Assembly (NCBI RefSeq): GCF_014237455.1
Contig: NZ_JABZFL010000030.1
Span: 62,001-126,000, forward strand
Length of the DNA: 64,000 nucleotides
Origin: Desulfobacula sp.
Lineage (GTDB): Bacteria; Desulfobacterota; Desulfobacteria; Desulfobacterales; Desulfobacteraceae
Direction: 5' to 3'
The position numbers and the translations under genes were made by a program. Positions 52,845 to 63,176 of this stretch are shown piece after piece. Numbering within the stretch: position 1 is the first letter of the stretch; each line of letters begins with the position of its first letter. The notes under the pieces were generated by a model. It ran no database searches. It was not told the DNA's origin and was given only the letters and a program-made list of their open reading frames with translations.

Positions 52845-54452
52845 TTGAAAACTAAAAAGAATTTTTGGAAAGTGTTATATTTCACTGTTGTTTTGATAAT
52901 CTGGGGTGTGACAGCAGGCAACCCCTGTTTTTCCAAAGAGATAAAAAAAGTGGCCGTCCTTCCATTTGTAATGAATACCCAGCAGGATCTGATGTTTTTG
53001 CAAAAGGGTATTTTTGACATGTTTTCATCAAGGATCTCCTATGGTGACGAGGTCGAGGTGCTGACCCGGGAAAATCTTGAAAATAAGCTTGGCAGTGCCG
53101 ATCTCTCTTCTATAATCAAGGGCGTAAATGAATCAAAGGCAAAGGAACTGGGCAATTTTCTGAATGTAGACTATGTGCTTTTTGGGAGCCTGACCCTTTT
53201 TGGAAACAGCATGAGTCTTGATGTGAATATGGTTGATATAAGACCTGATAATCCGTCACTTACCTTCTTCCGGCAGGGCAATGAAGCAGGTGCTGTTATA
53301 CCGGAACTTGATAAGATTGCAGAAGAAATCAATTATAAAGTGTTTGGCAGGGAAACACTTGAGTTTCAATCTCAACAGGCCCTGCAAAGAACTTATTCAA
53401 GGGAAGGGGAAAGTTATGCAAGTCCACTTAAAAAATTTAAGGCCCTTCTTACTGTAGATGGAATTATGAACGGGGTTGCCACAGGAGACCTTGACGGTGA
53501 TAAAAAAAATGAAATTGTTGTTGTTCAGGACAGAATCGTACAGATTTTTAAATATGCATTTAACGGAAAGATCAGCCTGGTCCAAAAAATTGAAGACACT
53601 TCAGTATCCACTCGTATTGTGGGTGTTGACGTGGCAGATATTAATCAAAATGGTTTTTCAGAAATTTTTATTACCCGGATCAACAACAACCACCAGTCTG
53701 TTGCCTCCTGTGTGATTGAATATAATGGCAGCAAATATGTAAAAGGGAAAACAACATATCCCTGGTACTTAAGAGTGATAAAAGATGCCAAAGGCAATTC
53801 GGAACTGTTTGCCCAGGCACACACCACAAAAGGTCCATGGCTTTCAAATGATGTCTTTAAAGTCGTGTGGCAGAATAATTCATATGTTCAGGGAACCCGT
53901 CTTAGGGTACCGGAAAAAGGGTTTTCCGTGTTGAGCATGACAAGCGGCAAAGCAGTCAGTAATGATACCGCAATGTACCTGTACACGGACGAACTGGGAC
54001 AGCTTGTTGTTTTTAATGATTCCGGCAGTATCGAATGGTCCAGCGACAAAGGATATGGCGGCAGCAGTCTTTTTTATACGTTCCCCCAGAAGACTGCTGA
54101 TGAGTTATATGATAAGGAGTATGCTTTTTTGCAACCCAAAACTATTACTTATGATAGAAATTCCGATGGGAAAGCTGAGTTGTTTGTCATAAAAAACAAG
54201 GAAGCCTCTGATTATTTTTTCAAGAACACCCGGGTATTTAAAAAAGGAAGTATTGAAATTTTTAACTGGAATGAAATGGGGTTGACATCTGAAAATGCGC
54301 CTAAAAAATTATCGGGTCCTGTTACCAGCATTGATATTGGTGATTATGATAATGATTTGAAAAATGAATTGCTTGTTACAATGATCAAGAAAAGCGATAA
54401 TATGTTTTCCCGTGATTCAAAGAGTTTATTAGTTGCATATGATCTTGATTGA
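52845..54452 (+). CDS. Secreted CsgG/LpoB-like protein with FG-GAP-like repeats
   Basis: The start is the TTG at 52845, seven bases after AAGGAG, giving a 535-residue product; the ORF-track TTG at 52839 is too close. A signal peptide (ending near NPCFS) leads to a CsgG/TolB-N-like domain (KKVAVLPFVMNTQQDL, LNVDYVLFGSLTLFG). The rest contains FG-GAP/VCBS-like repeats: GDLDGDKKNEIVVV, ADINQNGFSEIFIT and IGDYDNDLKNELLV, typical calcium-binding beta-propeller loops. It is probably periplasmic or outer-membrane attached. A paralogue of the first domain is encoded at 56576. Confidence 0.8.
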   Translation: MKTKKNFWKVLYFTVVLIIWGVTAGNPCFSKEIKKVAVLPFVMNTQQDLMFLQKGIFDMFSSRISYGDEVEVLTRENLENKLGSADLSSIIKGVNESKAKELGNFLNVDYVLFGSLTLFGNSMSLDVNMVDIRPDNPSLTFFRQGNEAGAVIPELDKIAEEINYKVFGRETLEFQSQQALQRTYSREGESYASPLKKFKALLTVDGIMNGVATGDLDGDKKNEIVVVQDRIVQIFKYAFNGKISLVQKIEDTSVSTRIVGVDVADINQNGFSEIFITRINNNHQSVASCVIEYNGSKYVKGKTTYPWYLRVIKDAKGNSELFAQAHTTKGPWLSNDVFKVVWQNNSYVQGTRLRVPEKGFSVLSMTSGKAVSNDTAMYLYTDELGQLVVFNDSGSIEWSSDKGYGGSSLFYTFPQKTADELYDKEYAFLQPKTITYDRNSDGKAELFVIKNKEASDYFFKNTRVFKKGSIEIFNWNEMGLTSENAPKKLSGPVTSIDIGDYDNDLKNELLVTMIKKSDNMFSRDSKSLLVAYDLD

Positions 54453-54486
54453 ATTTATTCCCGATACACACTCTGCTTTATGCTGA

Positions 54487-55002
54487 CTAAAAGTGATTGC
54501 GAGTAGTTGGCCATATAGAGGAATCAGGATCATTAAGATGATTGTCCTGGGCTAAAAAGAACAATTCTTGACCTATATTTTGGGGTATAGCCTTAAAATC
54601 AGTATCCGGTAAAATAGACTCGGCAGTTGAATACTTTTTTGTGAATTGCATTAATGAGTCAAAATGATACCGTTTTAAAAGCATTGTTAGTTTTATGGCT
54701 GTAAAACTGCTGATTTCATTATATTCTAAAGCATATGAAAGTCCATGGATTACCCTGGTTGTAGTTTTGTCCAAGTGCTGTATTCCGAATTTTTTTATCC
54801 TTAATATGGTATTCAGATGCTCGAAAGAAATTCCATAGACTATAACCCTTTCAAGAGTATCCCTCTTTGTCTGGTACATGGGTATAATGAGTGTGTCTTT
54901 TCTGACAATCTCGGAATAAGTACATCCAGTCAAGGCCATCCCAAGAAAACTCAGAATTATACCGGACAGCATTTTTACTGTAGTTGTTCCCATAATTTTC
55001 AT
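54487..55002 (-). CDS. Lipoprotein of unknown function
   Basis: A 171-residue protein with an N-terminal signal and a lipobox (SFLGMALTGC), so it should be lipid-anchored in the envelope. The mature part is mostly helical (LNTILRIKKFGIQHLDKTTT). No family is recognised. It is convergent with the FG-GAP gene and lies after the porin and its terminator, so it probably has its own promoter. Confidence 0.65.
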   Translation of the reverse strand: MKIMGTTTVKMLSGIILSFLGMALTGCTYSEIVRKDTLIIPMYQTKRDTLERVIVYGISFEHLNTILRIKKFGIQHLDKTTTRVIHGLSYALEYNEISSFTAIKLTMLLKRYHFDSLMQFTKKYSTAESILPDTDFKAIPQNIGQELFFLAQDNHLNDPDSSIWPTTRNHF

Positions 55003-55077
55003 CTTGTCGTATAGCCCGTTTCTTGTTTTATGCGACCATGGGGGAAAGTTTTAGCAGACGTCAAAGCTTTGCCTGGT

Positions 55078-55119
55078 GAATAAAAAAATGGGGCTTGCTG
55101 TTAAAAGCAAACCCCATTT
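55078..55119 (-). terminator. Rho-independent terminator of the porin gene
   Basis: On the minus strand, AAATGGGGTTTGCT and AGCAAGCCCCATTT form a stem with one mismatch and a short loop, followed by a run of seven Ts. It begins 40 bases after the porin stop codon. Confidence 0.88.
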
Positions 55120-55158
55120 AGTGTTAAGCAGTATTTATATAATTATAAATAATTTTAC

Positions 55159-56337
55159 TTAGAAACTTACGCCTAACTGAACAGTAAGAGTAAGAAGAGC
55201 ATCATCATTGGCATCACTATTATAATCAGGAACAATATACCCAACACCGCCAGAGAAAGTTACTGCAGGCATCCAGGCATAATCAAAGTTAGCAAGAGCA
55301 TAAATTTTAGAATCCAGATTGTCAGATTCATTCGGTTCTGCATATCCAAGTTTTGCATACAGAGTCAAGGCGTCACTAGCTGCAAACTTAATATCGCCAA
55401 CAACACCCATAACGCCTTTGCCGTTACCGGAAACATCAAAGATGTCGCAGGAGGGATTAGGAGAATTATTATATCCTAAAGCACCGGCCCAATCTAACAT
55501 TACAAAGTTAGCGTCATCGACTATATTTGTAACCTGTGTGTCACCGGCATCAACATCATCAGCCCATATAGCGGTTACTCCACCACTCCATGAGTCAGAA
55601 AATTTTCCGTCTAAAGCAACCCAGAATTGAGTTCCTGCATAATCAGCCCCAGCACCATCATCGCCGAAATACGTATTCGCCTCACCGTTTATGGCGAAGT
55701 TAGCAACTGGAATGGAAAAATGGAGACCAAGACCAGACAAGTCAGTATCATCAGCTCCATTAACTGTGGTTGCAAAGGAAAGCCCGCCTGAAAATGCGTC
55801 ACCGGCATAACCAACGCTTACGCCATAGGTGTCAGTATCATCATTGGCGCCGTCATCTGTAAGTACGTTACCATCTGTACCGCCTTCAGATTCTTTGACA
55901 TAAACAAGGGTAAGGGTAAAAGGTTTCAAATCAACCGCAGCCTGAATACCCTGAAACTGATCACCCCAAAGAGTTCCTTCAAGTCCAAACATGCCGTATT
56001 GCTGACCAACAGTCAATGTCAGCGGGCCCTGGTTGATTTTAACCCAGGCACGGTCAACCATGAGAGTGTCAGTACCTTGTTCCGGTCTGTAACCATCACC
56101 CCATGCAGCTTCTGAAATGTCAGTACGAATCTGTGCGCTGACATTGTCATTCACTTTCCAGTTAAACGCAACTCTCATTCTTTGATCAAAATAATCGGAT
56201 TTTTCTGCTTCTCCTGGGTCTTTACTGACTGCTTCAAAACGGTAAGTACCGCCTGCAGAAAAGTCGGATGCTATTACCGGAGTAACATAAAATGCTGCGA
56301 TAAGAGCTATCGCAAGTACTAATGCTAGTTTTTTCAT
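55159..56337 (-). CDS. Outer-membrane porin
   Basis: A 392-residue protein with a clear signal peptide (MKKLALVLAIALIAAFYVTP...) ending near VIA. The rest is rich in Gly, Asp and aromatic residues in alternating beta-strand pattern and ends in VQLGVSF, with the terminal Phe that targets beta-barrels to the outer membrane. Acidic loops (DDGANDDTDT, YFGDDGAGAD) suggest cation preference or calcium binding. The gene is monocistronic, with a structured leader and a strong terminator, which fits high expression. Confidence 0.88.
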   Translation of the reverse strand: MKKLALVLAIALIAAFYVTPVIASDFSAGGTYRFEAVSKDPGEAEKSDYFDQRMRVAFNWKVNDNVSAQIRTDISEAAWGDGYRPEQGTDTLMVDRAWVKINQGPLTLTVGQQYGMFGLEGTLWGDQFQGIQAAVDLKPFTLTLVYVKESEGGTDGNVLTDDGANDDTDTYGVSVGYAGDAFSGGLSFATTVNGADDTDLSGLGLHFSIPVANFAINGEANTYFGDDGAGADYAGTQFWVALDGKFSDSWSGGVTAIWADDVDAGDTQVTNIVDDANFVMLDWAGALGYNNSPNPSCDIFDVSGNGKGVMGVVGDIKFAASDALTLYAKLGYAEPNESDNLDSKIYALANFDYAWMPAVTFSGGVGYIVPDYNSDANDDALLTLTVQLGVSF

Positions 56338-56340
56338 CTT

Positions 56341-56413
56341 TTTTCCTTTTAAAAAAAGTTAAATTAAATTTTTTATTGTACTCCTTTTAAATACAATAAA
56401 AAAAAGTTAAATT
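56341..56413 (-). promoter_or_regulatory. Duplicated leader element and hairpin before the porin gene
   Basis: On the minus strand the sequence AATTTAACTTTTTTT followed by AAAAGGA occurs twice in 73 bases. The copy next to the ATG is the working ribosome binding site. The upstream copy has its AAAAGGAG in the loop of a hairpin made from TTTTTTATTGTA and TACAATAAAAAA. It looks like a tandem duplication of the translation start region. Confidence 0.55.
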
Positions 56414-56575
56414 GAGCACGATCTTTAAAAAAACGTTAAGAACCTTTATTTTCCAGGCATCCCCCCTTTCTTTAGAGATTAATGCTTTGCATGATAAACC
56501 ATAAACTTGGGCAGGTGTCAATGATAAAATGCCTTTTTGGGGTGTTTTCAGTAAAAAAACATGAAAAAGGGCAGA

Positions 56576-57202
56576 TCACCATATTTTCCACCAGGGTTTT
56601 TCCTCATCTTCTCCTGTGGGGCGGGTCGGCATCATCCGTTCTGGATTCATCCGCCTTAAGTCCTCTTCAGTGATGATCTTTTCTTTTTTAAACTTTTCAT
56701 AGGAAACAGTCGTTCGATCAAACATTTTTTTATTAATTTTGGCTGCAATAATATCGATTTGCGAGATAATCTTGTCAATTGTTTTCGACTGCCCGTAAAA
56801 GGTCAGAAAGGATTTTTCTTTTAAGTTGTAAACTTTTGTATCAATACTATACGCACCTGAAAACTGGGTTACTATGCCCGTGATCACATAATCGGCAGTT
56901 GTTTTTCCCCCAAGTTTAATGATGGTTTCACTTTCAGAAGATTCGGTTATGCCGGACAATTCTTTTGTTACTATACCTGTTTTAACAACAGCCACATTGC
57001 CTTTCCACGACAGTCTTGACCGAAGCATGTTTAAAACGCCTGATGTGATATATGAGATATCTTCTTGTGAGTTTGTTTCAAACGGGATAATGGCTATGGT
57101 TTTCATGTTTTTTGTATCTGCCATACCGGAACTTATGGGAATAAGTATGAAAATGATTAACAATAAAGATATTTGGTTTTTTAACCTGTTTAACTTGTTC
57201 AC
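56576..57202 (-). CDS. Secreted CsgG/LpoB-like protein
   Basis: A 208-residue protein: signal peptide (ISLLLIIFILIPISSGMA), then a domain that matches the N-terminal part of the protein encoded at 52845: MKTIAIIPFETNSQEDISYI against KKVAVLPFVMNTQQDLMFL, and TADYVITGIVTQFSG against VDYVLFGSLTLFG. The C-terminus is short, ending in EKPWWKIW. It follows gatB by 12 bases. It is probably periplasmic; the exact role is unknown. Confidence 0.78.
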   Translation of the reverse strand: MNKLNRLKNQISLLLIIFILIPISSGMADTKNMKTIAIIPFETNSQEDISYITSGVLNMLRSRLSWKGNVAVVKTGIVTKELSGITESSESETIIKLGGKTTADYVITGIVTQFSGAYSIDTKVYNLKEKSFLTFYGQSKTIDKIISQIDIIAAKINKKMFDRTTVSYEKFKKEKIITEEDLRRMNPERMMPTRPTGEDEEKPWWKIW

Positions 57203-57214
57203 TATAAACTCCGT

Positions 57215-58645
57215 TTATTTTAATTTGGTTTTCAACAATTGTGTGACGATCTTCGGATCAGCCTTGCCTCGGTTTTTTTTCATAATTTGGCCCATAAAAA
57301 AGCTGAAAAGTCTGGTTTTGCCGTTTTTATATGCTGCTGCTTCATCCGGATTTTCAGCAATGACATTCTGGACCAGTGTTTCAAGTTCAGATGAATCAGA
57401 CACCTGTTCAAGCCCTTTTTCCTTTACAATACTTTCCGGGTCTTTCAAGGATTCAACCATTTCTTCAAATACGGTTTTTGCCGCATTGGCATTGATTTTT
57501 TTATCCTCAATCATCTGGATGAGTTTTGAAAAGGCCGGTGCTTTAACCGGGGAGTTGCCGATGGTTATCCCTTTGCTGTTCAGCATGCCCAGAAAGGTAG
57601 TTATAATCCAGTTGGCCGCCAGTTTTTTGTCTTTAAGGGGGCCGGCGGTTTCTTCAAAAAAATCAGCAAGCTCAATGGATGAAGTCAAAACGCCGGCATC
57701 ATAGCCCACAAGTTTATACTCTTTAACAAATCTTGAACACTTTTCATCGGGAAGTTCAGGTATGTCTTTTTCAACATCCTGTATCCATTTATCATCCACA
57801 ATGAGCGGCACAAGGTCGGGATCAGGGAAATACCGGTAATCATGGGCTTCTTCTTTGCTGCGCATGGGGGTTGTTTTGTTTTTGGCAGGATCCCAGAGTC
57901 TTGTCTCCTGGATTACCTGGCCGCCTTCTTCTAAAACATAGGTCTGGCGCTCAATTTCATAGGAAATGGCTTTTTCAACATTTTTAAAAGAGTTGAGATT
58001 TTTAAGTTCTGCCCTGGTACCAAATTCTTTTTGTCCTGCCGGCCTTAAGGATATATTGGCGTCACACCTGAAATTTCCTTGTTCCATGTTGCCGTCACAC
58101 ACATCAATGTATTTTAATATGGAATGCAGTTTTCTTAAATAGGCACCTGCTTCCTGGGCCGTCCGTATGTCGGGCTCGCTGACAATCTCGATTAAGGGAA
58201 CCCCGGTCCGGTTTAAATCCACCATGCTTCTGGCCCTGGCCGGATCATGGATGAGTTTTCCCGCATCTTCTTCCATATGAATTCGGGTGATGCCTATTTT
58301 TTTTTGGCCGGATGTTTGAGTTTCAATTTCAAGGTATCCATGCTCGGCAATGGGAAGTGCAAACTGGGATATTTGATATCCTTTGGGAAGATCCGGGTAA
58401 AAATAATTTTTTCTGTCAAACCGGCTTTCCTGATTGATCCTGCAATGGGTGGCCAGAGCCGCTTTAATGGCAAAGGTGACCACCTGTCTGTTCAGGACAG
58501 GCAAAACGCCTGGCATACCCGTACAAACCGGGCAGGTATTGGCATTGGGGGGTTTTCCAAATTCAGTGGAGCAGCCGCAGAAAATTTTGGTTTTGGTTTT
58601 CAGCTGCGCATGGACTTCAAGACCTATAACAGGTTCAAACTGCAT
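57215..58645 (-). CDS. gatB: Aspartyl/glutamyl-tRNA amidotransferase subunit B
   Basis: A 476-residue GatB: the opening [15 protein letters not shown], the zinc-site cysteines (FCGCS, CPVC), [18 protein letters not shown] and EDAGKLIHD. The C-terminal YqeY-like tail, which binds tRNA, is present. It activates the side chain of misacylated tRNA with ATP and transfers ammonia from GatA. It is separated from gatCA by other genes and lies on the opposite strand. A promoter lies 44-72 bases upstream. Confidence 0.97.
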   Translation of the reverse strand: MQFEPVIGLEVHAQLKTKTKIFCGCSTEFGKPPNANTCPVCTGMPGVLPVLNRQVVTFAIKAALATHCRINQESRFDRKNYFYPDLPKGYQISQFALPIAEHGYLEIETQTSGQKKIGITRIHMEEDAGKLIHDPARARSMVDLNRTGVPLIEIVSEPDIRTAQEAGAYLRKLHSILKYIDVCDGNMEQGNFRCDANISLRPAGQKEFGTRAELKNLNSFKNVEKAISYEIERQTYVLEEGGQVIQETRLWDPAKNKTTPMRSKEEAHDYRYFPDPDLVPLIVDDKWIQDVEKDIPELPDEKCSRFVKEYKLVGYDAGVLTSSIELADFFEETAGPLKDKKLAANWIITTFLGMLNSKGITIGNSPVKAPAFSKLIQMIEDKKINANAAKTVFEEMVESLKDPESIVKEKGLEQVSDSSELETLVQNVIAENPDEAAAYKNGKTRLFSFFMGQIMKKNRGKADPKIVTQLLKTKLK

Positions 58646-58688
58646 GAATCATTATTTCCCTTACAATTTTATTTAATAATAACCTCTT

Positions 58689-58717
58689 TTTATACCTGTG
58701 TTGGTTTTATTAATCAA
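58689..58717 (-). promoter_or_regulatory. Promoter of gatB
   Basis: On the minus strand, TTGATT, 17 bases and TATAAA lie 44-72 bases before gatB. The boxes match the consensus at 4 of 6 and 5 of 6 positions. The divergent DUF2065-like gene begins 91 bases further on. Confidence 0.5.
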
Positions 58718-58807
58718 TATAATTTTTATTGCATAAACCCCGTGAAAAATATAAAAGTATGGCCTGATGTTTTGAAATTCACAGGTATTAAAGAAGACGG
58801 GGTTTAG

Positions 58808-59001
58808 ATGAAGTTTTTCTTTTGTGTCATCGGCATGGTCATGATTGTTGAGGGGCTGCCATACTTTGCATTCCCCGGAAAAATGAAAGAAATGGTTCAG
58901 ATGATTACAGGGCTTGATAATACAAATCTCAGGAAGTTCGGATTTGTTTTAATGTTTGCGGGGCTCTGCATTATTTATTTTGCCATGGATGGACGCGGAT
59001 A

Positions 59002-59002
<1 letters not shown>
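58808..59002 (+). CDS. DUF2065-family small membrane protein
   Basis: A 64-residue protein with two membrane segments (FFFCVIGMVMIVEGLPYFAF and FGFVLMFAGLCIIYFAM) around a short loop containing KMKEMVQMITGLDN and an arginine (LRKFG). This is the standard layout of DUF2065. The function is not known. It shares one base with the queA start (TAATG), so translation is coupled. Confidence 0.88.
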
Positions 59003-61192
<2,190 letters not shown>

Positions 61193-61215
61193 CAGAACTG
61201 AAAGGAAGCAGACAT

Positions 61216-61575
61216 ATGCACGAAATGGGGATTGCAAAGCAACTGGTTCAGATTGCCATAGATTCTATTCCCCGGGATATTGAGAATCCAAAGGTAGAAA
61301 AACTGAATCTGAGAATCGGAAGACTCGCGTCTGTGGTTGAACACAGCCTGACCTTTTGTTTTGAGATCCTAACAAAAGATACCCCTTTGGAGAATGCCAG
61401 GCTGGATATTGATGTTGTTCCGGTAATGGTTCATTGTAACTCCTGTGATAATGGATGGGAAGTGACAGGCCCAGTGTTTAAATGTCCTTTTTGTGAGGAC
61501 GGGGATGTTGAAATGCTGACCGGAAGGGAAATTGAGATCACCTCTCTGGAACTGGCAGATGAATTAAAGATATAA
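61216..61575 (+). CDS. hypA: Hydrogenase nickel incorporation protein HypA
   Basis: The ATG at 61216, eight bases after AAGGA, gives the classical MHE start (119 residues), with His2 as a nickel ligand; the ORF-track start at 61189 would bury it. The zinc site has two CxxC pairs: CNSCDNGW and CPFCEDGD. HypA delivers nickel to [NiFe]-hydrogenase together with HypB, encoded 25 bases downstream. No hydrogenase genes are in the window. Confidence 0.93.
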   Translation: MHEMGIAKQLVQIAIDSIPRDIENPKVEKLNLRIGRLASVVEHSLTFCFEILTKDTPLENARLDIDVVPVMVHCNSCDNGWEVTGPVFKCPFCEDGDVEMLTGREIEITSLELADELKI

Positions 61576-61600
61576 ACCAAAAATAAAGACAGGCAGAATA

Positions 61601-62269
61601 ATGGAAATAGATATTCAAAAAAAAGTCCTTGAGGCCAACGACACAGAAGCAGATATTAACAGAATGTTTTTCAAGGACCAGAATGTGTTTGTACTGAATA
61701 TGATGTCATCTCCCGGTTCAGGGAAAACCGAAATCCTTTGCAGGACTCTGGCAAAATTGATGCCGACTGTCAGGGTAGGGGTGATTGTGGGGGATATCTG
61801 TACCACCAATGACGCAGACAGGCTTAAAGTAACCGGCGCCAAAGTCACCCAGATCAATACGGATCAATTTGGTGGCGACTGCCATCTGGCAGCACATCTG
61901 ATTATTGCATCGGCAAAACAGCTCGGGTGTAAAGACCTTGATCTTCTTATCGTGGAAAATATTGGGAATCTTGTCTGCCCGGCTGAGTTTGATATTGGAG
62001 AAGATGCAAGGGCGGTTGTGTTGAGCGTAACCGAAGGTGAAGACAAACCTTTGAAATATCCTTTGATGTTCAGGGCTGTCGACATAGCAATTTTAAACAA
62101 AATTGATTTGCTGCCATACCTTGATTATGATGCAGAACTGGCAGTGGATAACATGAAACAGGTGCATCCCCATTTGCCGGTGTTTGAGATGTCTGCCAAA
62201 ACAGAAGAGGGGTTTGAGCCCTGGCTTGAGTGGGTGAAGATTAAAGTGTTTGAAAAAACAGGGAAATAG
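61601..62269 (+). CDS. hypB: Hydrogenase maturation GTPase HypB
   Basis: A 222-residue SIMIBI-class GTPase. The P-loop is NMMSSPGSGKTEIL; further motifs are VIVGDICTTNDADR, VENIGNLVCPAEFD and LNKIDLLPY. The Cys-His metal site around NLVCPAEF and the GGDCHL segment suit a nickel- or zinc-binding HypB. The N-terminus is short and lacks the His-rich nickel store of some HypB proteins. It releases nickel to the hydrogenase precursor on GTP hydrolysis. Confidence 0.95.
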   Translation: MEIDIQKKVLEANDTEADINRMFFKDQNVFVLNMMSSPGSGKTEILCRTLAKLMPTVRVGVIVGDICTTNDADRLKVTGAKVTQINTDQFGGDCHLAAHLIIASAKQLGCKDLDLLIVENIGNLVCPAEFDIGEDARAVVLSVTEGEDKPLKYPLMFRAVDIAILNKIDLLPYLDYDAELAVDNMKQVHPHLPVFEMSAKTEEGFEPWLEWVKIKVFEKTGK

Positions 62270-62303
62270 TTTCAAGAGAAGACAGGGTTAAAAGAGGAAG
62301 ATC

Positions 62304-63176
62304 ATGGAAAAGAAAAAAATGGCGTTTGCCGGCTCCTGGTATCCTGCAGGCTCTGGTGAGTGCAAAGCATCCATACAGAGTTTTTTAAAAGAAAAGCAGG
62401 GATCTTCCCCCTTTGATGGCAGTTTTATGGGGGGCATTGTTCCCCATGCAGGCTGGTACTTTTCCGGATCAATTGCCTGCCGGGTGATTGCCGCTCTTGA
62501 TCCCAAAAAAGGATCTGACGAAAAAATTGATACGATTCTTCTGTTTGGCGCCCACATGCATGAGCAGTCCGAGCCCTTTATCCTGACTCACGGGGCCATT
62601 GAGACACCCTTTGGAGATATTGAGGTGGATAGGCAACTGGTAGATGAAATTTGTGCCGATGTCAGTATCCGTCAGAGGACCCCTTTAAACTTTCCCGAGG
62701 AGAATACTCTTGAACTTCAATATCCGTTTATCAAGTATTTTTACCCGGATGCAAAAATTGTGGTCTGCGGTGTTGCCCCGTCATCTTTTGCCGCTGTTAT
62801 CGGCAGTATGGCTGTGGAAGAAGCCAGAAAACTGTCAAGAAACATCAGAATTATCGGTTCCACAGATATGACACATTATGGCCCTGATTTTGGGTTTACA
62901 CCGGCTGGAACCGGTGAAAAGGCTGTGGAATGGGTAAAAAATAAAAATGACAGAAATGCTATCCAGGCAATGATGGAAATGGACGAGTCAAAGATTGTTG
63001 CCCAGGGCCTGGAAAACAAAAATATGTGCTGTTCAGGAGCTGCGGCCGCTACAGCAGCCGCCTGTAAAAAACTGGGCGCAGTCAAGGCGGTTGAACTTGA
63101 CTACGCCACAAGTTTTGAGAAATCCGCTTCCGCAAGTTTTGTCGGATATGCCGGGATTCTTTATGCGTTATCCTGA
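62304..63176 (+). CDS. MEMO1/AmmeMemoRadiSam system protein B
   Basis: A 290-residue protein of the MEMO family: FAGSWYPAGSGECKAS at the start, then IVPHAGWYFSGSIACRV, 'FGAHMH' and GSTDMTHYGPDFGF, with the two His, Asp and Cys-type ligands of the metal site. In bacteria it is usually found with AMMECR1 and a radical SAM partner; neither is here. It follows hypB by 34 bases, so it may belong to the metal-centre maturation unit. It overlaps gltX convergently by 16 bases. Confidence 0.9.
   Translation: MEKKKMAFAGSWYPAGSGECKASIQSFLKEKQGSSPFDGSFMGGIVPHAGWYFSGSIACRVIAALDPKKGSDEKIDTILLFGAHMHEQSEPFILTHGAIETPFGDIEVDRQLVDEICADVSIRQRTPLNFPEENTLELQYPFIKYFYPDAKIVVCGVAPSSFAAVIGSMAVEEARKLSRNIRIIGSTDMTHYGPDFGFTPAGTGEKAVEWVKNKNDRNAIQAMMEMDESKIVAQGLENKNMCCSGAAAATAAACKKLGAVKAVELDYATSFEKSASASFVGYAGILYALS

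Noticed and set aside
61216-62269. Part of a hydrogenase operon
   Set aside because: Only hypA and hypB are present; no structural or other hyp genes occur in the window.
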